A stretch of 64,000 nucleotides of DNA from Enchytraeus crypticus. Lineage: Eukaryota > Annelida > Clitellata > Enchytraeida > Enchytraeidae. The stretch is taken from contig CAJHZI010000030.1 in assembly GCA_905160935.1 (NCBI GenBank), positions 62,001 to 126,000 of the forward strand. The letters run 5' to 3'. Position numbers and translations under genes: made by a program. The stretch's first letter is position 1. The number at the start of each line of letters is the position of its first letter. The notes under the pieces are model-generated. The model saw only the letters and a program-made list of their open reading frames with translations, was not told the origin of the DNA and made no database searches. Shown here piece by piece: positions 48,824-59,500 of the stretch.

Positions 48824-50252
48824 TAACAACAACAACAATACGATTAGAGTGCTACTGTTGTCCATGACAACATTGAGCACTGTGATACCAAATCAAAGCC
48901 GATGAGCAGAGTGAGGGGTCCATAAACGGTGCGAGCCAAAATCCGGGTGGTCAGTCCAAGGAAGGGTACTAGCGGAATGGAGGTTTACGTGTTGGTCTCA
49001 GTTCGTGGACTTTTTGTGGATATGAAAAGTCGAAGAGAAAAGATTTCAATCGCCTATGAAACTGTTCGTGGAGTAGGAAAGGCTGATCAGGAATAGATGA
49101 GGGGGTGCCCAGAGTGGAAGGAAGAGAATTCCAGATCTGCGGGGCAGCATGCTGGAAGGAGCGCCTAGACAGCTTGCTACGTGAAGGAAGGCTTGGTCTC
49201 TCAAGAGTAACTAACTTAGAGGACCTGATGGGCCTGGAGGTAGGTTGTCCCACTTGTAGTAAATGGGACATGTAACTATTACCAGGAGTGGTAATAGACG
49301 TATAAGTTAGAGAAACTGTCTTGTATAAAATGCGTTCTCTAACTTTGAGCCAGTGTAAGGACTTGAGGATTGGAGTAACATGAGAATATTTGGAGCTACG
49401 AAAGACTGCACGTGCAAGGAAATGCTGGATGAACTGCAACCTATCAATCTCGCAACTGGGAAGATTTAGAAATAGGGAGTTACAGTAATCCAGTTTCGAT
49501 TGCATGAGAGTAGCGCCAATTGTAGTGGCAGTCTCGAGAGAACGAAATGGTCTTATTCGACGAAGATCGCGAATATGAAAGAAACATGCCTGTGACGTTT
49601 TACTGATATGTTCGTGGAATGAGAGGTGGCGGTAAAGGACAACACCAAGATTCTTCACAGAAGAAACTGGTGTTACTGAAACATCAGAAGAGAGAGCCAG
49701 GGACACCTCGTTCAGTTTTGAAAGTTGCTGAGGTGTTCCAAATAGCACGAATTCAGTCTTGGATGGATTGAGTGCCAAGAAATTGGCAGACATCCAGGAA
49801 GATATCTCCGGAAAGGATTGCTGTAGACAAGCCTCAGCATCAGGATAGGAGTGAGGGGTGAAGCATGTGTACAGCTGAGTGTCATCAGCGAAAAGTTGAT
49901 GGTCTAATGAATGTGAAGAGATCAAGGAGCTTAGTGGAGTAGTGTATAAATTAAAGAGGATAGGACTAAGTACAGAGCCCTGAGGCACACCGTACTTGAG
50001 GATGGAAGGCGGAGAGGAATACTCTTGAACTTTGACGCTAAGAGTACGGTCGGTGAGATATGAAGTAAACCAAGCAAGTGCCTTGCCGTGGATACCAAAC
50101 CATGAGGAAAGACGTTGTAGGAGGATTTGGTGATCGATGGTGTCGAAAGCAGCAGACAGATCGAGAGTACAAAGTCCAGTGACACGTTGAGTGCACATGG
50201 CGTTAGTAATGGTGTTACAGACAGAAAGAAGAACAGTTTCAGTAGAGCATTT
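48824..50252 (-). mobile_element. 5'-truncated L2/CR1-like LINE with open RT reading frame
   Basis: The frame is uninterrupted from the truncation at 50252 to a TAG at 48969. It reads STETVLLSVCNTITNAM, then [16 protein letters not shown] (first catalytic Asp), [29 protein letters not shown] (the DD pair), LNPSKTEFVLFG and KNLGVVL. The C-terminal block is SLPSRSKLSRRSFQHAAPQI. The 3' tail is CACCGTTTATGGACCCCTCA-like, ends in (GTT)n near 48824 and recurs at five or more sites. The endonuclease and RT N-terminus are absent. The intact frame and clean tail suggest a younger insertion than the other copies. Confidence 0.82.
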
Positions 50253-50428
50253 TAAAACAAAGTTGGTTATTGAAAGGAGTATCTACTTATCTCAGCCTAG
50301 AGGATTAAATTCAATATGCGTTAAGATACTTGTTTACTATAAGCTATTGCGCCATACCGCTTTGGATTTACAGAACTAAGCGTCACTTGCCTACTAGCTG
50401 TGCCCTATAAAAACAAGCAGCTAAGCTG

Positions 50429-53400
50429 TTGATACAGCTGAAGACTTTTAACCCAGTTATTAGGGCAGCTGCTGAAGTCGCGTTGACCTGCGAAGTAGTT
50501 CTCAACCTTTTCATATCAACAGCTGAAAGCTATACTAATGATATTATGCTTATTTATACGCTGGCCGATCTTTTGCGCTATCAAAATACTAAATGTAAGC
50601 CGTCTAGGCCTACTCGTAAGACTATGTTTAAGTATAAGCTCTGGCGACCTCGTGCGGATAGGCAACTAGATACAACCTTATCCAATCTAGATACATCCTC
50701 ACTCGATCATCTAAGAAAATCTCCTCCTAGGGCAATGAATCAGTGCTCCCGTAGCACGCCCTCTGCTCCCGCTCAAGATCCAACAAGCGGAGCAACAACT
50801 GAATCAACCAGCGGACCGAATTCAGTGAATCCCGGTCATCCAGATACAGATCGCGTTAGTCAACAGTCAGCGGTTAATTTAGGTCCTGCGTTACGAGTAC
50901 TGCAGCTAAATGTAGAGGGACTATCTCATGCGAAACGAACTTTGATACAACAACTAGCAGTACACCATAAAGTTGATGTCATATGTTTGCAAGAAACTCA
51001 TATTATGTGTAACGAAGATAGATTATTATCAATTCCAGGTTACGATTTAATATCCGCAAATTTGCACTCAAAGTACGGCAGAGCTTCGTATGTGAGAAAC
51101 AACATATCTGATGCAGAAGTGGGGCAATTGTTCACATTTTGCGACACGTTCTCCGTTGGAGACTTTCACCTAGCGAACGTCTACAAACCTCCTAGCATGG
51201 AATGGGATAAGACAATGCTGCCCGAGCCACTCCATCCTGGATTATTCGTCGGTGATTTTAATAGTCGTCATATAGAGTGGGGATATGATAATGATAATCA
51301 AGATGGTGAAAAATTGGTGGAATGGGCGTCAAATATGGGATTATGCCTAGTGCATGACCCAAAACAGAAAGAAACATTTCATTCAGCCCGATGGAAACGT
51401 GATTACAATCCTGACTTATGCTGGGTCACAACAAGAAACGGTCATGCTCAGCCAGCAACGGTAACAGTTTTGGATAACTTTCCCCGCAGTCAGCATAGAC
51501 CGATTCTCATACAAGTGGGCTTGAAAATTCCGATTGTGAATAGTACACCGAAGCCTAGATGGAATTTTCGTAAGGCCAAGTGGTCGATATTTACGGAGAC
51601 GTTAGACCGAAGTGTGCCAGCCATTCCTACGACGACGGCCTCGATAGACGAATGCTACAATCGTTTCAAGAAGGCTATATGGAAAGCAGCTGCAAAGTCA
51701 ATACCTCGAGGTATCAGGCCAAGTTATATCCCAGGCTTCAACGATGAATGTGCGGAACTGTTAAGGGAATATAAGAAAACAGGTGAAGCTGATGTAGCAG
51801 ATAAAATAATTGAAGCGCTTGACAGCAGCCGTAGAGCAAAATGGCGAGAGAGTACGTCAGAGATGAGCTTCTCAAGATCAAGCAGAAAAGCTTGGAGTCT
51901 CATTCGTAGATTAGGAGCTGCCGAAAAACCTATTCAACCTCGTCAAGTGCCTGTCACTACTAATCAAGTTGCCTCAAGATTAATTGAAGTGCCTCAGGCC
52001 CACCTGAAACCGAGAACTAAACTTACAATACAGGAGGAATTGAGGAAATTTAGGAAGTCGAATCAAAACCTCGATCAGTTGGAATCGTTTTCCGTGGAAG
52101 AATTTACACTAGCAGTGAAAGAAGTGAAAATAAACACAGCGGCAGGTTATGATGCTATATTTCCAGAATTCCTAACACACCTTGGCCCACTTGCAACTAT
52201 ATATTTATGTCATATTTTCAACAGAGTACAAAAAGAGAAAGTGATGCCTAGAGACTGGAGGCAAGCCAAGGTGATTGCAATTCCTAAACCGGGTAAGGAT
52301 CCAAAATGTGCATCTAACTACCGCCCGATTTCATTGCTGAGTGTATGTTATAAGGTTTTTGAAAGAATCATTCTTGGACGAATCCAGCCAATCATAGAGA
52401 ATATATTACCAATTGAACAAGCTGGTTTTCGTCCTGGAAGATCCACTTTCGATCAAGTCCTAGCCCTAACGACCTACATTAAGAAAGGTTTTCAAGAAGG
52501 TCTCAAAACAGGTGCAGTATTTCTTGACCTCACAGCAGCGTACGACACTGTATGGCATAAGGGTCTGCTAGTAAAGCTCTCAAAATGTATGCCACAATGG
52601 TTCACAGATATAGTGCATACTTCTATGAAGGACAGACGTTTCAGAGTTCATATGAACGACGGGAAAAGTCGATGGAGGAATCAAATGAGTGGTCTCCCAC
52701 AGGGATCTGTTCTCTCTCCTACCCTATTTAACCTTTACATCAGTGACCTGCCTCTGACTACTGCGCGACAGTTCGCTTACGCGGATGACATTTGTTGCGC
52801 TGTCCAAGGTCGAACATTTGGAGAAATCGAGCGTACATCAAATAACGATCTGTTGCTGATGACTAAATATCTAAAGAAATGGCGTCTCATTCCAAGCTCC
52901 TCAAAAACAGTCACAAGTGTGTTTCATCTCCATAATGCTAAAGCTAACTGCAAGCTCAATGTGTATATGGATGGTATGCAATTACCCTTTGATCCTCTAC
53001 CGGTTTATCTTGGTGTAACGCTGGATCGTACGCTGTCGTTCAAGGAGCATTTGAGTAAAACGGCAGCAAAAATAAAGTCAAGAAATAATCTGTTGCGGAA
53101 ATTGGCGGGAACAACATGGGGCGCGGATGCAGTCACATTACGAATATCAGCGATTGCTCTGTGCTATTCGGTGGCTGAATAATGCTGTCCATCATGGGAA
53201 CGTTCGCCTCATACAAAACTCGTCGATGCGCGTCTCAATGACTCCATGCGAATAGTTTCTGGGACAATCAAATCGACTCCAACGCCGTGGCTCCCAGTTC
53301 TTTGTAACATACTGCCCCCTCATATCCGTCATAAGGAGGTAACACACAAGCAACTGCAGAGGTTCCGTGAAAATCATGCCCTCCCTTTATCACTGAACTT

Positions 53401-53805
53401 GTCTAATCCTCCTCCGAAGAGACTCAAATCTCGATATCCTGTTTGGGAGATACTGCAGCAATGTGATCCCTTGGCGTCTCTGTCCCAGTGGAGATTAGAA
53501 TGGTCAATCGCTGATGTTAGAAACCACCATCTGGTTCAGGATCCGTCTCAAGCGCTACCAGGAATGAATCTCTGCAGAGGAAGTTGGTGCCATTTGAATC
53601 GCTTCCGTACGGGTCATGGTAGATGCAGCGACAGTGAGTTTCGCTGGGGTATTTGTGATTCACCGCTTTGCGACTGCGGTTAATAGCAAAACATGAAACA
53701 TATCGTTGAGGAGTGCCCTTTAACCTGCCTACCGGGTGGACTGTCTACGCTAAGTTGCCTAACAAGTGAAGCAACTATCTGGATTAACGCATACACTAAA
53801 TAAAA
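50429..53805 (+). pseudogene. Jockey-like non-LTR retrotransposon pol (APE endonuclease + RT), broken by stops
   Basis: A 917-codon frame (50429-53182) carries an apurinic-type endonuclease (LQLNVEGLSHAK, ICLQETH, LFVGDFNSRHIEWG, NPDLCW, SQHRP) and a reverse transcriptase (KPGKDPKCASNYRPISLLS, AGFRPGRSTFDQV, AVFLDLTAAYDTVWHKGL, GLPQGSVLSPTLFNLY, FAYADDICCAV). All catalytic motifs expected for both domains are present. An in-frame TAA at 53180-53182 cuts off the C-terminus, which continues in the same frame (CCPSWERSPHTKLVD) to a tandem TAA-TAG at 53681-53686 inside a CDCG...MKHIVEECP zinc-knuckle-like end. No separate ORF1 was found, and the native start is probably downstream of the first ATG. 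Clade assignment (Jockey/I-like) is from motif memory only. Confidence 0.8.
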
Positions 53806-55044
53806 TAAAAACTAAACAGACATTAATTTTCATACTGACTTCAATCAACTTTTAATAATAATAAATTAATATTAATATTTTAAATCAAATTTTAAAATAA
53901 TATTTTTTTAACAAAATTATATTCTGCCAGTGTTTGTGTCAAAGACAATGTAATTAAATTATACCAAACTCCTTCATGCACTGTTCAAAGTAACACAATT
54001 AGAATTTCACGCTGGCGTTTCTCATAGAAATGTTGTAAGCGTCGTCAAGGACGTCGTCAAGGACTGAGATAATGGTTTAATGGCTAAAATGTTGACATTA
54101 TTCTCTCAGAGGTTTAGAATCTTGCCTTGGAGTCTCGACTGTGGGGTAATCGGTTTGCAGTTTATATCCGCGCTTCTTCAGTCGATTATGTACTTGATAT
54201 GTTGCTATATGACGAATTGCCGAAGAAATTAAACTAAATTTTATTATGTATACTGACATATTTTAACGGGAATTTAGAGATGCTTGTGATGTTGTTATTT
54301 GTTCTTACTCCACCCCCTCATTACATTCTCAAAATATTTTCATCCTGTAATTTTTCAAATGTTTTCTATTTTTTCATCGTCTATTTTCATCCTTTAGTTT
54401 TTCAAATGTTTTCTTTTTTATCCTCTATTGTATCCAGAAATTTTGTAGTATTAAAAAGACATAATCAAATGACTGTTTTATTATTATAGATGTAATGTAC
54501 ATGTCGCGATTGTATTGTATATAATAGATGTAATTTAGCGTTTGTATTGTATATACAGTAATAGATGATCTAATATAGTTATTGCATTGTATATATTTGA
54601 TGTATATAATAAATCTTAAAGAGTGATTGTATTGTATACAATTGATGCAATATCGTGATTGTATTAATACAAATTCTAATAACGAAGGTTTATTCGATTT
54701 ATAACAGTGAAGTTCAGTACTTAGACTAATTCTAAAATATATGCTTGTATTTTGTTGTATCTACTTCAACTATTTATGTGTTGATCCTCTGACAAATTGC
54801 CTCTTTTATGTGATTGCATACGTTTTATAGTCAAAATATTAGTTTGCTTGTAGTTTTATGATTACTAATTTTCATTGGTTAATTATATTATCCTCTGATT
54901 TAATTATACAATGTACATGAAAGAGAAGCGTGTAGGCGTTATATACCATGGACCTGCCAGAAGGCAGTGCACTATGAGAGAGAGAGATAGAATGCAATTA
55001 TATAATGTACATAATTCACGATTTATCTTTTGTCTGTTTTACAG
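53806..55044. other. Upstream region of stonin, repeats only
   Basis: Contains a degenerate roughly 40-bp array (about 54490-54680, units with GATTGTATTGTATA) and an RTE-like 3'-end signature (54930-54990, CCATGGACCTGCCAGAAGGC plus GA tail). No promoter element is recognisable. Confidence 0.5.
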
Positions 55045-55072
55045 CAGATAGCCGTCAAGCACAACTATAGTC
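55041..55072 (+). promoter_or_regulatory. Splice acceptor and 5'UTR end of stonin
   Basis: TTTTGTCTGTTTTACAG (ending 55044) is a strong acceptor just before the coding exon. The next 28 bases contain a stop (TAG at 55049-55051) in the stonin frame, so translation should begin at ATG 55073 and an upstream non-coding exon is implied. Confidence 0.55.
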
Positions 55073-56530
55073 ATGATAACATCTGAGGAAGTCTTGTCCA
55101 GATTGCGAGGTTCAGCCAACAACAGCAGCAACACCAACGAACAACGATCCGACAAAATCAATCACGTTTATTCCAGCTCATCCAGCTGGATGAACGAAGA
55201 ATTGATTCAATCGAATCGAATAATATCATCTGAGTCTGAGATGGAAAGAGATTCCTTAATATCTAGCCCTTCGCGCTTGGAAGAATGGCAAAGCCTTCAG
55301 TCAAAGGAAACCATGTACTCCTCTAAGCCACTTCATCTGCTCGATTCATGTTCTAGTCCGCAAAGAATGGTGGAACGTCAAGAAAATGGTCGTTGGAATA
55401 ACAGGTTAGATGGCAAACTGGAAAGCCGATCAGAGGCGATGAGATCAGCGTACACCGGTGGAAGTCGAGATAGGTTTTCCATGTCCATCTCGTTCTCCCA
55501 GCCTCCGAATTTTGACGATGAGGTTGATGTGGGAAACTTAATGGCCTATTCGTTACCTTTATTTGACCCCTTTGAAACCATTCACGGCTCGGATGAGGAA
55601 TGTGATACTGGTGATGATGATTGTCGAGCCGCAGTTGATGGAAATCCGGAAGATTTTGGGCTTTCTCATCAATTGTCATACTCAGTGTTTGACCCACTGC
55701 AAACTATACACGATGATGATGATGTTACAGATGCATCGGATGAGCATAATAAACAATATAATGAAGATATGTGTACCAATATAAGATGTGATTATGATGA
55801 TGCCTTTTATGACGATGATGATAGAAATGTAGATAATTCTTCTTGTACAGATACATATTGTAAAAGTAAAGCACGGCAAAATGATGAAAATTGTTACAAG
55901 CCTGACATTTCTCAACAATATAGCAGCCAATTAAATGAAAACATCTTTTCAATGCAAGATTTATCACAACGCTTTGGTTACACAGAAAATGAAGGTGACG
56001 CTTTTGTAAAAGATTTTCCGCAACAAAACAAACAAACAACAAAAATACGAAACACCAGCAGCCTAGGGGATACATGCATACAATATGCGCCTGAGCAGCA
56101 GACCAATCCATTTGGTGTTCCAAACCGAGAATCAAAGCAATGGAATAGTGACGAAACAAATCCGCCTCAAATATCTTCTGCTTCTACTAATAAACCCAAT
56201 CGCGAGCGAGATAGCGATGATGACGAAGATGATGACAAATCCACGTCATCATCTACGTCATCAGAGTATGACTCATCGTACTGTGATCCTCTGGAACCTT
56301 TTCATTTGGGAAGAAGGGTAGATCGCTGGAACCTATTTCTGAGGTTGCCCATCAAGAAGCGGTTGATGTTGACAATAGGAAGATACTGGAAACCAGTGCG
56401 AGTCAGGCTGGTGGAGAGAGCTGCCTCTAGATTTGTTCTGAGACTGTACAGCGACAAGGCTGAGACTGAGTTAATTCTAGAGTTGCCTATACAACCATAT
56501 CTCGGAATACAGGACGAAGGTCTACAACAG
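55073..56530 (+). CDS. Stonin coding exon 1: motif-rich N-terminus and start of SHD
   Basis: Residues 1-486. Two similar peptides, YSLPLFDPFETIHGSDEE and YSVFDPLQTIHDDDD, lie 42 residues apart. NPF is at 345-347, followed by an acidic run and SYCDPLEPFHLG. The SHD opens with RWNLFLRLPIKKR. The donor is CAACAG/GTAAAC, phase 0. Confidence 0.9.
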
Positions 56531-59500
56531 GTAAACGTTATTTTATTTTAAAACATGATTTTATAAAGTTTAGCCGTTGAATAGGCAGAAGTATGTAATT
56601 AAACTGTAACCGTAATTAACTAAAGATCTTACTGCCCTATAATATTGCTAGGCTGAGACTCAACCCCATGGCATTCTGCTTATTGGTCAGTAGAGCTACC
56701 TGCCAAGACACCCAACCCATAGTGCATGTGAATGTGACAATAACGCAGTGGTTAACGTCATGAACTATTAAATGACAGATCATGAGGTGAATTGAACTCT
56801 CGTGGGTTCAATTCCCGGCCGCGCTGATCTGAGAGTAAAATTTCGGACATTCACTAGACTGGCTACACGGTATACGGACCAAGTTGCGTAACGGTTTAAA
56901 CATATGATGTAAAAAAGTGATAGATATCAACATAGTTGATCATTTCACTATAATGCGTGTTTACTTTTACTTGCACTAAGAACAAATCACTTTGTGACGC
57001 CGACAATTTCGCCAATATTAGATCAATGTCAGGTGTTTACTGTATTCTGTATCAATACGTTTGATCAGATCCAGCCGTAGCTGCTCTGTATGAAGGAACT
57101 ATTAACAGATCATGATGAAATAAAATAAAATAAATTGACATAAAATAATTTAAAAAATATAAAGCAACAAGAAGCGTCCTCTTCTTAATAGCAGTAGAAA
57201 ATAATTTCAGCCTAATTATTTACCGTTCAACCGAAAAATAAAGTTATAATTACAGGAACTACTATATGAATGCATAGTATAGCTATAATATTTAATATGA
57301 TTCATTGTGTAAAAATGTACGTTTTCCATTTATTAGAGTTGTAGTGAACTGGGAACACTACAGAAATGAAAATAATATAAAAAATATCGCAATTAAGCAC
57401 TATTATGCAACTCAAATATTACGCAAGCCTAACACGGGATAACATGGATAAGCAGAATTACAAAATCCAGCATTTAGCAAGAACCTGGCGGAAAAATTTA
57501 CAAATTTTTTAAAAATAATTTCTTTGATTTACATTACTTAGCTTGTATTTTTTAAACACAATTTCATAATTTTAATTTTAATAGATATAAGCTATTACTA
57601 CCGATTTAATTCATTTTTACATAATAGTATTAGATATATTATAAGAGAAAATTATGCTATTCTAATTGCTATTTTAATAAATAGTTTAAATCATTAAATA
57701 ACATTATTAAATAATTAATCATGTTATTTTCGAACTCAATGCAAGACAAAGTTAACATACTACAGACATTTATTAAAGTAAAATAAAACATAAATTGTAG
57801 TTATCAATTAGATTAAAAAGGCAACATTCGTTTATTATTACCTTAAAGTATGATGGATAGATCAGAGTGATCAGAATGCAGTTACTACCGACTAAATTGT
57901 TTTGCTTTAAGAAAAGTTGACGTAAATATATTATATCCTTTTAATTGATGGGTCAATAAAGCAGTCGATGAGTTTCATTAGTAAACGAAATAGTAAATTG
58001 TAGTAAATGATTTATTATTTATGGAACTTAATTTAGCCCTGCTTTAATATAATGCATTTTAAATGTAATTATCTTGATAGCTTGTAAATGATTAATTTTG
58101 TGTAAATATCCTGAACAGTTTAGGTTACCGCCTAAGCCAGTGGCCATATCGGCAATATGTCTGACTGCGAATAAGTAGCTATAGGGTTTCTTTAATGAAC
58201 AAACAAACTAAAAGAAGGAAAATAAATTACAAATTAATCTGATTAGAAAGCAGTTAGCTAAGTCACAATTCTATCTGAACATTTACACAAAAAACGAAAA
58301 TATAGACATTTACAAGCCATCAAACAATATACATTTGTAACGTTTGGTGAATTCAGCTAGAGACCTCGAACTGCGGATATCAGGAGGTATTTGGTTCAAA
58401 GAATTGACATACTTATAGGCATAAGATTTAAACAATTCTGAGGCTCAATATTTATAGGGCTCAAGCTTAACTAACTCAAACACATGCCAGCAAACATATG
58501 AATTGAATAAAAGACATTATTGCATACGCATCTAAGTATAAACTGATCTTAAACTAAAACTTAACTTCACTTTATTAACAAAATCACTACAGGCCGAAGA
58601 AAACTTTCGAGATATATTAAAGCAGATATCCATCAGCTTAGCCTAAGAAATGTTACTATTTCATGTTAACTTTTTTCACCAGGTTGACGAAAGACGCAGA
58701 TGTCAAGTGGTAACCCTTCAGCGAGTTTTTTACTCCGAAACAATAAACGTTCGCAACGACGGACCGGGGGCCTCCCTGCCCCGCCTAAGGGACCTCACCT
58801 CCCTGGGAGGAATCAGGAATCAGCTGCGCAGCCTGGTGGATCGAGTCCCAAGAGTCCAGCTCACTCATGTCCCCCAACCGGAAGAAGTCCTGAAATTTGG
58901 TGGATTAGATCACACGGCAGTTGGACAATTTCGAAGAGCAATTGAAGACGCTCTCTTCCAGCTGCGAGCTCCGAGAAGGATTTTATACTCCCACAGAAGA
59001 CAGGAGATACTAGTGGAAGTAGTGGATGAGTTCATGGCTGAGATTGACTGCCGAGGTCTGGTGGAAAGTCAAAAAGCGCGGGTTCGACTCTTCTGCACGG
59101 CTTTCTTCGCTGAAATGCCGACAGTGGAGATAGGACTGAACGATGAGAGGAGGAAGGGAAGGGAGGTCGTGGGAAGGAGGGATATTCTGCCGATGACCAC
59201 CGAGGAATGGATAGCCCTGGAAGCTCCTGAGCTCAGGGCATCCGTCAGCATGAAGCATTTTGAAGAAAGAAACATCGTCAGATTTCAGCCTTTAGATGGC
59301 ATACGCTGCGAGATGATGAGATTTAGGGTAAGAGTTGGACTCGATATGGATATTCCTCTAAAACTATCTGCGCAGATGCACATCGTAAATCGTCACGTTC
59401 GAATAAGATCTGAACTTATCGTTCCAGCGCATTTTTCGCTTAGCGCCAGTAAGGTCGATCGTATTCAATGCCAAGGAATCGAGGTCAGGTTCCCGGTACC

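Noticed and set aside
26927-55072. 26927 exon as the true N-terminus of stonin
   Set aside because: Joining its phase-0 end to the acceptor at 55045 reaches a TGA after 13 codons, and it is not in the stonin frame.
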